Part shown: in pieces, positions 48,039-58,890 of the stretch | Position numbering within the stretch: the stretch's first letter is position 1 | Layout: the number at the start of each line of letters is the position of its first letter | From: Triticum aestivum | Taxonomy: Eukaryota > Streptophyta > Magnoliopsida > Poales > Poaceae | Length of the DNA: 64,000 nucleotides | Assembly (NCBI RefSeq): GCF_018294505.1 | Contig: NC_057809.1 | Location: 413,764,104 to 413,828,103 of the forward strand | Reading direction: 5' to 3' | The notes under the pieces: model-generated | Seen by the model: the letters and a program-made list of their open reading frames with translations, nothing else | The model's database searches: none | Told to the model about the DNA's origin: nothing | Program-made: the position numbers and the translations under genes

Positions 48039-50096
48039 ATGACATGGAAAAGAGCTTCATTGACGGGATGTGAATACCGCTTACTTAGCCTCTCTGGCAA
48101 AAATTATTTGTCCATGAGGCATTTATCCAGCGCGTGCAACAGCAAGGTTAGGTGCCGTAGATGTTTTCGGTTGGGACACCGGGCAAAGGGCTGTTCCGAT
48201 TCTAGTCTATCTCCCTCTTACAAGTGGGTCCCATGGAGCAAATCCACCGTATCTAACCGGTCTACTAGTTTATCGGAGCGGGACTCCTCGATTTCTCCCA
48301 TAGCTAGCCCGGAGGGGTCTATGCCCGGTCCAATCAAGCCTGCCACCCCGTCCATCCCACCATTGCCAGTTGAGCCACCGCCCACAACGCCTCTGCCGCC
48401 CACCTCACCACCGCCTTCAGTCGTCTCGACTCCGGCTTTGGATCATCCCTCCCCAGCTCCGGCAATGGCCAACTTCCCGCTGGACCCGATGGATTTCCTC
48501 CCGCATGGCTTCGACATTATTGATGGAGGGGAGCTGCGCCTGTCTCGCACCTTCTTTGCGTCGGCGGTGGCTCCGGATAGACAGCATGAGGAGTATGACA
48601 TCGCCATTGTCGAGCCGGCTCCGCTACCTGAAGAAGTTGCCATCTTCCGGAACATGGTCAGTGATTTTGTTATCAATAATCTGCAGAGAGCTGTGTTGGA
48701 TGCCCAGCCGTGGATCCAAGGGGTTGGTTTGTTTAGATTGCATAGTGCTCTGGCCCGCCAAGCATTAGTTGGTCATCCTCCTTTCAACTTGGGCAACGAT
48801 AGATTTGTCAGGTTTATTCCGCATGATGAAGGTATCAACTATAGAGCTGCACAGGGTTTTAGAAGGGGATGGGTTATGCTACTAGGCGTTCCTTTGGACT
48901 ATAGGCGCTCTCAATATCTTGCAGATGTTATTAGTACTTTTGGCCGTTTTCATCATTGGCACCAGGATGATCCGATGATGGTCCGATCATTGGTCTATGT
49001 GTCTTTTCCTGCGCCGACTATGGTTCCGAGATCAGTCACATACAGAGAATTTGCAGACTTTGGAGGGGTTCGGATCTCTTGGTCTGCACCAGTTTATATT
49101 CTATCTACGGACTTTGCTGATATCCTACCTGCTGATGAGGACCCAATGCCCTTCAATGGCAATCCCCACCCTCTCCCTGGCAACATGCAGTTCAACAACC
49201 ATAACTGGGTCTTGCCTGAGTTCCCAGAACTGGGCTGGAACGATGTGCCTGCACCTGACAATGGGCAGCCACAGAATGAGCCCCCACAGTTTCAGGAAGT
49301 TCTGCAGCAGGATAATGTTGAGGAAGTTCAGTCTCAGGAATCCATCGTGCTCCAGCTGTCTGAGGATTCAGTTAACAATGCGAATGATGCTGCTGAAATG
49401 GCTGTTCTCCAACACCCAATGGGACTGCAGCAGCCTCCTCTGATGATCGGACAAGTTCTAACTACTTTTGGGCATGTTATGCCCCCTGTCATGCAGCGGA
49501 AACGTACTTTTGAGAAGGTACTGCCACTTATGGGGATCTCTGATATCCCAAAGTTTGGCTTCCGATCTGATCTTGGTGCTTTTCTGAACAAGCAGTCCTG
49601 GGCGACTCTTTTCAATAGTCCATCCCCAAAATTACAGCTTCTGCCTGCACCTGTTTCTGTGACTCAGTCTATGGAAGTGACACCTGTTAAATGGCCGGTA
49701 GCCCGAGCTCTTTGTTTTGATGATATTGATGAACCTGTTGCTGAAGCATTTAAGTTTACGACTGTTTCTAAAGTCACTCTAAAGCGTGGGAGAAAGCCAA
49801 AGGCCTCTCGAGTTATGGTGGATTCTGAGGTCAGGCGCAGTGCTCGTCTTAGTGCGATGCGTGATGGATATCGTCAGGTAACTTCTGGCACATCTCCTAG
49901 GAGGCCGCATACACTGAAGAAGCGCAAATCTATGCCTTCCCAGCCTGACGAAGACTCTACAGTGCCTCCTCTGATGGCCATAGTCGATCTTCAGCGAATT
50001 GGTACTCGTCTTCGTATCGCGCCGGAGAAGATCACGACAGATAAGCTTGCAGCTAATCCTACCCGCTCCAACAAAAGTGCAAGTTCAGATGATTAG
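48039..50096 (+). CDS. LINE ORF1, nucleic-acid-binding protein with zinc knuckle
   Basis: 685 codons with no internal stop. A CCHC knuckle CRRCFRLGHRAKGC lies at about residues 35-48, followed by a Pro/Ser-rich linker (PPPTTPLPPTSPPPS) and a folded region around VRFIPHDEGINYRAAQGFRR and GWVMLLGVPLDYRRSQYLAD, typical of grass LINE ORF1 proteins. The C-terminus is basic with KRGRKPKAS and HTLKKRKS. ORF1 proteins coat the LINE RNA. The first ten codons may belong to the flanking DNA or to a truncated N-terminus, because a preceding Cys cluster looks degraded. Alternative starts exist downstream, but the knuckle argues for this one. Confidence 0.82.
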   Translation: MTWKRASLTGCEYRLLSLSGKNYLSMRHLSSACNSKVRCRRCFRLGHRAKGCSDSSLSPSYKWVPWSKSTVSNRSTSLSERDSSISPIASPEGSMPGPIKPATPSIPPLPVEPPPTTPLPPTSPPPSVVSTPALDHPSPAPAMANFPLDPMDFLPHGFDIIDGGELRLSRTFFASAVAPDRQHEEYDIAIVEPAPLPEEVAIFRNMVSDFVINNLQRAVLDAQPWIQGVGLFRLHSALARQALVGHPPFNLGNDRFVRFIPHDEGINYRAAQGFRRGWVMLLGVPLDYRRSQYLADVISTFGRFHHWHQDDPMMVRSLVYVSFPAPTMVPRSVTYREFADFGGVRISWSAPVYILSTDFADILPADEDPMPFNGNPHPLPGNMQFNNHNWVLPEFPELGWNDVPAPDNGQPQNEPPQFQEVLQQDNVEEVQSQESIVLQLSEDSVNNANDAAEMAVLQHPMGLQQPPLMIGQVLTTFGHVMPPVMQRKRTFEKVLPLMGISDIPKFGFRSDLGAFLNKQSWATLFNSPSPKLQLLPAPVSVTQSMEVTPVKWPVARALCFDDIDEPVAEAFKFTTVSKVTLKRGRKPKASRVMVDSEVRRSARLSAMRDGYRQVTSGTSPRRPHTLKKRKSMPSQPDEDSTVPPLMAIVDLQRIGTRLRIAPEKITTDKLAANPTRSNKSASSDD

Positions 50097-50243
50097 TTGC
50101 TTCATCCAGGGTTTAGGTCCATGGCGTACCATAATCGCCATTTATCTGTTCTTATCTGTTTGGAACATTGCTGTTTTCGTCTGTTTAGTGGGTTGTAGGC
50201 CATTGCGTGGCTTACTTTTAATTGTGTGCTCTTTTGGTTTGTA

Positions 50244-53200
50244 ATGAATCAAACTTCGTTTAGAGAGTGGAAAGTACTTTGTTGGAATGTTAGGGGTTTG
50301 AATTCTAAAGCGCGTCAGCTCGCTGTTAGGCAAAAGATCAATGAAAGTGGATGCTCTGTTGTTTGCCTCCAAGAAACCAAATGCATGCATATTGATTAAC
50401 GCTTCATTAGGAAATTCTGTCCTTGGCGTTTTGATAACTTTGTTTATGTGCCATCGGTTGGGGCATCAGCTGGTATGGTGGTCATATGGAATTCATCCTT
50501 CTTCACAGGCAATTTAATTGAGGCTAAGTCATTTGGTATTATTATAAAGTTTCAATCTAAGCATACATCAGAGACTTGGTCTCTTGTCTCAATTTACGGT
50601 CCGTGTCAAGGACCGGCGCGCGATGATTTTGTACAGTGGTTATATAATCTGGATATTCATTTTGAGGATAATTGGCTGCTTTTAGGCAATTTTAACTTTA
50701 TGCGGTCATTTGAGAACCGAAATCAGCCAGGTGGTGATGTGAATGATATCTTTTTGTTTAACGAAATAATTGGTCATTTGGGTCTTGTTGAGCTGCCAAT
50801 AAAGGGTCGTCAGTACACATGGTCTAATATGCAAACCACACCTCTGCTAGAACAAATTGATTGGTTCTTTACATCTGTGGCCTGGACACATGATCACCCC
50901 AACACAATGGTCCTACCGCTTGCGCGCACTGCCTCTGATCATGTTCCGTGTGTGGTTTCCATTGCCACTTGTATTCCTAAGGCAAAAGTTTTTCGCTTTG
51001 AAAACTATTGGGTTGATCTGCCTAGTTTTATGGATTGCGTATCTGAGGTTTGGAACAGACCTGTGGATAGATCTTCATCTGCATTAATCATTTCTACTAA
51101 ATTCAAAACCCTTCGTTGTGCTCTTAAGACATGGCATCTCAACCTATCCACAGTCAAGGCTCTCATTTCGGATTGCAACAAAGTAATCATGTTTTTGGAT
51201 AATATTGAGGAATTTAGGCACTTGAGTTGGCCGGAGTTCAATTTTCGCAAGATTGTCAAATTACATCTTGAAGATATTTTGCACTGGCAGTTCATTTATT
51301 GGAAGCAACGCTGCACGATCAGAAATATCAAAGTTGGTGAGGAAAATTCAAAATTTTTCCATGCTATGGCAACGGGAAGGTATTGGAGAAACACCATCTC
51401 CTCGATCAAATCTGTGGATGGGGAGGTGATTTCTGACCATCATCAGTTAGCAGGGATGTTTTGGTCTGACTTCAATAGTAGAATGGGCCAGGCAAAAGGT
51501 ATTCAAATGGGTTTTGACCTTGACACATTTCTTACGCGGATTGATGGCCTGGATAATTTGTCCTTGCCTTTCACGGACTCCGAGGTGGATACGGTGATTA
51601 AGAACATGCCTTCTGACCGCGCTCCGGGCCCTGATGGGTTTACTGGTCTTTTTCTCAAGAAATGCTGGAATATTCTAAAGCCAGATTTTATGAAGCTGGT
51701 CAAGGAATTTTATGAGGGAAAGTGTGACCTGGAGTGTCTAAATACATCTCTCATTACCCTTATTCCCAAGAAGTTGAGCCCGGAGTATATTGGTGATTTT
51801 AGGCCCATTTCGTTGACAAATACTTGCCTCAAGTTTTTAACTAAACTTTTGGCAAATCGTTTACAAAGTGTGGTCTTAAAATGTATTCACCGCAATCAAT
51901 ATGGGTTTCTTCGCTGTAGATCCATTCAAGATTGTCTCGCATGGTGTTTTGAATATATCCATCAGTGCAAGGCATCCAAAAGGCCTATAATCCTACTCAA
52001 GTTGGATTTCACGAAGGCGTTTGATACCATCGAGCACGAGCTGATTCTCAGGATCCTGAAATGTAAGGGTTTTGATGATCGCTGGACAGGTTGGATTGAG
52101 AGCATCTTGTCCTCTGGATCCTCTTCGGTTCTTTTAAATGGTGTGCCTGGTAGTCATTTTGTCTGTCGTTCGGGTGTGCGTCAAGGAGACCCATTATCCC
52201 CTTTGTTATTTGTGATTGTTGTGGATTTATTGCAGTCTGTGGTTAATGAGATGTGTGCAAGAAACATTCTCACACTGCCCATACCAACCTCTTCACGGGA
52301 CTATCCGATTGTGCAATACGCTGATGACACTTTAATTGTCCTTCCTGCCGTGGACAGCCAGCTCATTGCTTTCAAGGATATGCTTGAGACCTTTGCTAAG
52401 TCTACGGGTTTGTGGGTTAATTTTAGTAAATCTTCATTAATCCCAATGAATATGTCAGATGAGGAGGGTAAACATGTGGCTGCTTTGCTTGGGTGTGATG
52501 TTGGCTCCATGCCATTTACTTACCTGGGATTGCCAATGGGTACTGGTAGACCCACAATTTATGACCTGCTCCCCTTAGTGGACCGCATAGAGCGAAGATT
52601 GTCTGCCTCCTCTTGTCTGTTGAACCAGGGCAGCCGGCTACAACTCTTGAAATATGTTCTTTCATCGATGCCAATATATTTCTTGTGCACTCTCTCATTA
52701 CCTCAAGGAATTTTGAAGCAGATTGAATGCATAATGCGGCAATGTTTGTGGCGAGGCAACTCTGATACACCAAGACAATCATTGGCAGCTTGGGAGTTAG
52801 TATGTCGGCCCAAGAGCCATGGAGGACTTGGGGTTCTGGACCTGGGCATACAGAATGATGCCTTGTTGATCAAGCATCTCTTTAAAAAATTTAACAAGTT
52901 GGATGTACCTTGGGTTTCTCTTATCTGGGACACATATTATGCTGCTGCACCGCCCCAAGTAACTCAAAGTTGTGGTTCGTTTTGGTGGCGTGACGTGATG
53001 AAACTGTTTGATAAATTTTGTAAATTGGCTGTCCCTCACGTGCGCTCCGGAGACTCGGTGGTTTTTTGGCTGGATCGGTGGCAACTTAATAACGAGGTGG
53101 TTATCATGCAACAACGTTTCCCGAGGCTTCATTCTTTTGTGATTGATGACACGCTTACCATTAAGGAGGTGATGGAGTTGCCAGAACCGACCGACAATTT

Positions 53201-53822
53201 TCACCTGCCTCTATCAGTTGAAGCTTTTGAGGAATTCAACCAGCTCCAGGCTTTAATGCCTCTGATCAATTTGCATGAGGGAGTTAATGATGTCTGGAAA
53301 TGGCCTTCAAGGACTGGGGATTATCGATCCAGGATCTACTATCGGTTTTGTTTTTCCGAAGTTGTGGTTGACCCCATATTTGGGTGGATCTGGAAATGTT
53401 CTTGCACCCTCAAACTCAAGGTGTTTGGCTGGCTCCTTTTGATGGATCGTCTAAACACTAGGAATATGATGCAGCGACGACATTGGATTATTCAGGATGG
53501 TACATGTGCTATGTGCTCCTCAGGTTTGCATGAAGATAGAGCTCATCTCTTCTTTGCTTGCAACTTTAGTCAACGGGTCTGGAATTATTTGGGCATCTCA
53601 TGGAGTGTTCACCCTAACCAGAATACTTTTGAAATGGCTTGCGCAGCCAGGAAGGAATTTGGTCAGCCTTTTTTCATTGAGGTTGTCTTTACGGCTACTT
53701 GGAATATTTGGACCCAAAGAAATGGAAGGATCTTCAGAAATGAGTTGCCCACTTTCAGATCTTGGAGGAGGAATTTTATTCATGATATTTCTCTTTTAGC
53801 TCATAGAATCAAGTGTAAATAA
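50244..53822 (+). pseudogene. LINE ORF2: endonuclease, reverse transcriptase, zinc finger; one stop
   Basis: Starts at the ATG at 50244, 147 bases after ORF1. The APE-type endonuclease shows CWNVRGLNS and CLQETK. A TAA at 50397-50399 is the only stop in about 1193 codons; translation could restart at 50460, losing the endonuclease N-terminus. The usual GDFN motif is GNFN at about residue 147, and SDH is present at about 231. Reverse transcriptase has APGPDGF, LDFTKAFD, GVRQGDPLSPLLF and YADD at about 692-695. A C-terminal zf-RVT cluster CAMCSSGLHED...FFAC lies at about 1088-1106. In active LINEs this protein nicks target DNA and copies the RNA there. This copy looks recent but endonuclease-dead. 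Confidence 0.9.
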
Positions 53823-53924
53823 AGAGATAGACTAACCTCTTGGATAGCTTCCCTTCCCTAATCCCTCTCTGTGAGTAGCCTTTCTTTATCCTTTGTAATT
53901 TTGTACAGCGTACCTGTTGTTTTT

Positions 53925-53973
53925 AATAAAGGGCTGTGAGGCTGTTGCCTTGCAGTATATAGTCAAAAAAAAA
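53925..53973 (+). terminator. LINE polyadenylation signal and A tail
   Basis: AATAAA at 53925-53930 is followed 35 bases later by nine A residues ending at 53973, defining the 3' end of the LINE. Confidence 0.75.
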
Positions 53974-54099
53974 CTATTTGAGGACTCTAATTTATTTAAA
54001 AACTTTTAGATCTAAGTACTTTATTTAAAAAGCAAGAAAAAACAAAATAAAATGACATTCTAATAATAGCATACATCATGTGAAGAAGCAAAAACTTAG

Positions 54100-55460
54100 G
54101 CTCAACCGATACTAACCGATAATTGTTGAAGAAGAAAGGTGGGATGCCTACCGGGGCATCCCCAAGCTTAGATGTTTGAGACTTCTTGAAATATTATCTT
54201 GGGATGCCTTGGGCATCCCCAAGCTTGAGCTTTTGTGTCTCCTTAATTCTTCTCATATCACGGTTTTCCTAAATCTCAAAAGCTTCATTCACACAAAACT
54301 CAACAAGAACTCATGAGATAAGTTAGTATAAACTGATGCAAAAACCTTATCATTCTCTACTATAGAAAATCACTAAAATTATTATTCAAAATTTCTTAAT
54401 GAATTCCTCTACATATGTAATACTCCTATCCACAAATAGAATCATTAAACAAGCAAACATATGCAAACAATGCAACCATAACAGCAATCTGCCAAAACAG
54501 TAAAGTCTGTAAAGAATGCAAGAGTATCAATACTTATTCAACTCCAAACATTATGAAAATTTACCACACTGTAGAAAATTTATCAGAGCTCATTCTGCAA
54601 AAAGTTTCAACATTTTATCACATTCTAACTTTTGTAGGGAATTTTTGCAACAGCGGTAAACTTTCTATTTTCAAACAGCAACAAGTATACTTGCAAAATA
54701 AGCATGGCAAAGGCTATCATTGCCACTTTTATTGAAATAAAAGATGCAAAAAATTATTCTAAATAACAGCAAAAAAATCCTAACAAAATAAATTTGTGCT
54801 CCAAGCAAAACACATATCATGTGACGAATGAAAACATAGCTCCAAGTGAGGTTACCGATAATATTGGAGACGAAAGAGGGGATGCCTTCCGGGGCATCCC
54901 CAAGCTTAGTTGCTTGGATCTTCCTTGAATATTTACTTGGGGGTTCCTTGGGCATCCCCAAGCTTAGGTTCTTTTCACTCCTTATTCTCCTCATATCGAT
55001 ATCGCACCCAAAACTTGGAAACTTCAATCACACAAAACTTATCGGAACTTTGTGAGATAGGTTAGTATGATAAAGAGCAAACCATTCCACTTTTGGTACT
55101 GCCAAAGACAAGGTTCATAATTGTTATCACACAATGACTACTGTATCATATCATTTCTACCATTTATATTGAGAAATATAAGCCATAGAAACTAGAAAAC
55201 AAGCAAACTATGCATTGAAAACAGAATCTGTCAAAAACAGAACAATCTGTAGTAATCTGTACTCAAACCATACTTCTGCTACTCCAAAAATTCTGAAAAA
55301 TTAGGACAATCTGAGAAATTTGTCGTTAATATTCTGCAAAAATAATCATCATTTTATCATGCTTGTATTAAAAATGAGAATTGTTTTCCTGAGCGCAAAA
55401 GTTTCTGTTTTTCAGCAAGATCAAATCAACTATCACCGTAAGCCATCCCAAAGGTCTTAC
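54100..55460. repeat. Two ~740-bp direct repeats with hairpin pairs in element E
   Basis: The segment starting near 54130 recurs from about 54866. Each copy has two inverted repeats about 60 bp apart: GGGATGCC...GGCATCCC at 54141-54163 and 54201-54220, and again at 54878-54900 and 54938-54960. Both continue with TTCACACAAAACT or ATCACACAAAACT, then GTGAGATA(A/G)GTTAGTAT or a close form, and AATCTG(C/T)CAAAA. Element D has one copy (about 15480-16060). Confidence 0.7.
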
Positions 55461-55766
55461 TTGGCACTTTATTGAAACAAAAGCAATAAAACATGATTAC
55501 AATAGTAGCCTAATCATGTGAACACACGAAAAAGGTAGGTAAAAGTGTTGGGTTGTCTCCCAACAAGTGCTTTTCTTTAATGCCTTTTAGCTAGGCATGA
55601 TGATTTCAAGGATGCTCGCATAACAGATAAGAATTGAAACACAAAGAGAGCATCATGAATCACATGGCAAGCACATTTAAGCCTAACCCACTTCCTATGC
55701 ATAGGGATTTTGTGAGCAAATAATTTATGGGAACAAGAATCAACTAGCATAGGAAGGCAAAACAAG

Positions 55767-55935
55767 CATGACTTCAAAACTTTCATCACATAGAGAGGAA
55801 ACTTGATATAATTGCAATAAGCATATGTTTCTCCCTCATGACTTCAAAACAAGCAGCACAAGTCAGAACACACATCAGGATCAAGGGGGCGCGTCTGCTG
55901 GTCAGAACAAAAAGCAGCACACGTCACTTCGGCTG
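55767..55935. other. Scrambled junction between elements E and F
   Basis: CATGACTTCAAAAC occurs at 55767-55780 and 55837-55850. It is followed by short shuffled repeats: AAGCAGCAC at about 55851 and 55912, GTCAGAACA at 55862 and 55901, CTGCTGGTCAGA at 55895 and 55932. E has lost its 5' end here and F its 3' end. The pattern looks like templated filler at a repaired break. Confidence 0.55.
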
Positions 55936-56072
55936 CTGGTCAGATCCTTTCCCGGCTACTCCGGCTGGGTCGGAGAACCGAGGATCAAGCAGCGAAGACG
56001 GAGTGTACTTGTGCTTCTTTTTGTTCTCTGCGCAGACTACTTTCCCGGCTACTCCGTCTTCGCCACCCAAAC

Positions 56073-56830
56073 CATTGAGGCCCATCGCGAGGCGCGCCGG
56101 CAGGCGGGGGCTGAAATCGCGCTGGACGCGAGCCGGACGCTCGAGGAGCAACTCTTGGCGGTCCAAGCCCGGCTGCAGCTGGCTCACCATATGCTCCACC
56201 GCCTCCAGCGCGCCGGGGCGCATGTGTTGGCCGCCCTCTGGCCAAGCGAGACGATTCCCCGCACCCCGAGTCGGACTGCCGACTGGCTGGAGGCTGTGGT
56301 TGGCCGCTTCGAGGCCTGGAAGGCATCGACAGCCCGGCTTGGAGCTGGGCGGGTGCTGGAGTTCGTCCGAGCCTGGTATCCGGGACTGAACCTGGACCAA
56401 CTGTGCACCTGGCGGCTGGAGGCCGACGAAGAGCTGGAGGAGGTGCGGCCGGCTATCGCTTAGCGCGCCTCGACGATCACCGAGTGTACTGACATCAACG
56501 TCTTCGCCCCTGAAAATTAATGACGATGGCGTTGCCCAGCCGGAGGAGTGGTTCGGGCTGGACCCGGCAGCGGGTGAGGACTCGGCAGAGGAGATCGCCT
56601 CCAGCGATGAAAGCGAAGACGACGAAGGAGAGGAGGGCGAAGACGTTGAGCCGGCGGGTGAAGCGGCCAGCCAGCCTCAGCCTGATCGTGCCTCCAGCAA
56701 CGAGGCGCATGCTAGCGCGCCCTCTGCGGGAGGCGGTGATCATGCCGAGGTTCGCCAGCCGGCCACTCCTCCAGCCGGCACTGCCGTCTCCTCCGACCTG
56801 CCCGACTCGCCAGTCGCTCCCTTGGCTTAA
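56073..56830 (+). pseudogene. Antisense gypsy-associated gene of element F, C-terminal part
   Basis: From about 56073 the frame TIEAHREARRQAGAEIALDA runs through a helical region (LEEQLLAVQARLQLAHHML, LEFVRAWYPGLNLDQL) to a TAG at 56461-56463 that is followed by in-frame coding RASTITECTDINVFAPE. A +1 shift in an A-run at 56513-56516 leads into an acidic C-terminus from 56516 (DDGVAQPEEWFGLDPAAG, then SDESEDDEGEEGED) to a stop at 56828-56830. This last part has no ATG. It corresponds to the C-terminal half of the antisense genes in A and C. Two copies of TTTCCCGGCTACTCCG lie upstream (about 55948, 56041). Confidence 0.7.
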
Positions 56831-57492
56831 TCTGCCGTCCTTGTTTTTTCCTACTTGTTGCCTTTTGAACAATTTTATTAAACTTGCGCAGTTCCACCCA
56901 CTGGGGGTGTATTCAAACTATGTTGAATGCTGGCCTTTTGAAGGTCTTTTATGTAAATATTATTGTGTGCGTGTTTGGCTTCCATTTACGTATGCTTTTT
57001 GTCCTTAGGCTGTTTCCTTTGCCGCCTTCCCCTTTTGGGGAGGTAAGTACTTGAGCTTTTTTAGATTGAAGTGAGGTGAATGGAAGCCGGCCGGCCGGCT
57101 ACTCTGGTAGTCGGTCGGTGGTGGGAGAAAAACCGGCTTTTGTTATATTAGTCCGTTAGTCCCTAGCTATTTTTCGTGTGGGCGTCGTTTCCTGCCTTTA
57201 ACTCTTGCCAGCCGGACAGCCGGTTCTTCGAACTGCGACTTTTGGCAAGAGAAGGCTTGGGTGCCGGCAACTACTTGTCTGACCGCGGGTAGGACTTCTA
57301 ATATAACTCCAGGCGGCCAGTCCCCGGGCCGACTAGTCGAACCCGGTGCCGGACGGAAAAAGTAAATGTAATGACAAGGTCATAAGCGTGATACTCTTCA
57401 TTCATAAATAAAAGATGGCAGTCCCCGAGCTCTCCTCGGGGGGCCTATTGTCTCATACTTAGTACAAAAGTTAGCGTGATACATACTGTATT
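56831..57492. other. Element F spacer between antisense gene and integrase
   Basis: The two genes converge here, so this should hold both 3' UTRs. CCGGCCGGCCGGC lies at about 57088. No ORF is supported. Confidence 0.5.
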
Positions 57493-58890
57493 TCAACTGT
57501 AAAATCTACGGAGGAGGTTGGCGTTCCATGGTCGTTCCGACTCCTTGCCGGAGTCGTCTCTCTTTCGTGCCTTCGGCTTCTGTGCGTCGATTAGGTAGTA
57601 GGAGTCGTTGCCTAAAGCTCTACTGATGATGAAGGGGCCCTCCCAAGGGGCCGAGAGCTTGTGTTGGCCGGCTGTTCGCTGGATCAGCCGGAGCACAAGA
57701 TCGCCCTCTTGGAAGGATCTTGGCTTGACCTTCCGGCTCTGGTAGCGGCGCGGGCCCTGCTGATAGATGGCGGACCGGCTGAGGGCTAACATCCGGCCCT
57801 CTTCCAGCAGGTCGACGCCATCTTCTCGTGCTTCCTTGGCCTCCGCCTCCTTGTACATGGTTACCCGAGGTGAGTCGCACTCGATGTCGGTTGGGATGAC
57901 CGCCTCGGCACCATACACGAGGAAGAAAGGAGTGAAGCCGGTTGACTTGTTTGGGGTAGTGCGCAGACTCCAGAGGACGGCCGGCAGCTCATCGAGCCAA
58001 CAGCCGGCTGAACGCTCCAGTGCTACGACCAGTCGGGGCTTGATGCCGGAAAGGATGAGGCCGTTGGCTCGCTCGACCTGGCCATTTGACTGCGGGTGGG
58101 AAACGGACGCTAAGTCCAACCGGATGCCTTGCGTCGCGCAAAAACATGCCAAGGCTCCCTTGGTGAAATTCGTGCCATTGTTAGTGATGATGCTGTGTGG
58201 CACGCCGTACCGAGTTGTTATATCTGCGATGAATGTCACGGCAGTCGGCCCATTCAGCTTCTTGATCGGCTTTGCCTCAATCCATTTGGTGAATTTGTCC
58301 ATGGCGACAAGCAAATGTGTCATGCCGCCGCGCGCCGTCTTGAATGGGCCCACCATGTCCAGTCCCCAAACGGCGAAGGGCCAAGTGAGGAGAATGGTCT
58401 TGAGTGCTGAAGCCGGCATGTGTTGCTTGGAGCTGAAGAGTTGGCACCCTTTGCAATGTTTAACTAACTCCTTGGCGTCATCCAAAGCAGTCGGCCAAAA
58501 GAAACCATGGCGGAAGGCTTTGGCGACAAGTGATCTTGAGGCCGCATGGTGGCCGCATTCTCCTTGGTGGATATCTCTAAGGATTGCGATGCCCTTCTCT
58601 TGCTCGACGCATCGCTGGAGGACTCCAGTGACACTGCGCTTGACAAGCTCTTTGTTGACGATTGTGTATGCTCCGGCTCGGCGTTGGACTTGTCTTGCCT
58701 CTGTTTCGTCAGCTGGCAGGTCTTGGTTTATTAGGAAGTTGAGGATGGACTGAGCCCATGATGGAGCTGCGACTTCTTCTATTGCCAATGTGGCTACTGC
58801 GACCAGGGCGGGCGGGCTGGGTGGTGAAATGCTGGAGTCGGCCGCCGCCTGTTGTGTTGGTGCAGTCTCCGGGCCGACTACCGCAGTCCC
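57493..58890 (-). pseudogene. Element F integrase, second catalytic Asp replaced by Asn
   Basis: Counting from the Met at 58788 there are 431 residues. The zinc-binding HHCC module is intact (His74, His80 or 81, Cys112, Cys115: CKGCQLF). The catalytic core has Asp144 in WGLDMVGPF and Glu239 in SNGQVERANG, but position 203 is Asn (IITNNGTNF) where the family has Asp; spacing is the normal D,D-35-E. A chromatin-side C-terminal region follows, with FQEGDLVLRL and a GPF-type motif (WEGPFIIS), ending WNANLLRRFYS. The frame upstream is the same as RNase H, separated by a TAG at 58891-58893. The enzyme would insert element cDNA into the genome; with Asn203 it should be inactive. Confidence 0.9.

Larger units (their letters stand above)
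48039..53973 (+). mobile_element. L1-type LINE inserted in element E
   Basis: Two ORFs in order, a 3' UTR and a 9-A tail at 53965-53973 identify a non-LTR retrotransposon. It lies opposite to E. The 5' UTR is absent or very short, so the copy may be slightly 5'-truncated. I could not find a convincing target-site duplication beside 48039 and 53974. Confidence 0.92.
44972..55850 (-). mobile_element. Element E: non-autonomous LTR retrotransposon, 5' end lost
   Basis: One LTR (44972-46477) is followed by GCATCCCCAAGCTTAATTCC, the same junction as in element D, so this is the 3' LTR of a minus-strand element. The interior continues to about 55850 and is interrupted by a LINE. No gag, primer site or 5' LTR is left. 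The left flank is ACACG (44967-44971); no matching right flank was found at a second LTR. Confidence 0.82.

Noticed and set aside
55919..55923. ACACG as the right target duplication of element E
   Set aside because: There is no LTR end next to it, and it lies in scrambled filler; a 5-base match there is likely chance.
57767..58753. 328-codon plus-strand frame opposite the integrase
   Set aside because: The opposite strand has clear HHCC and D,D-35-E motifs; the plus frame has no domain.
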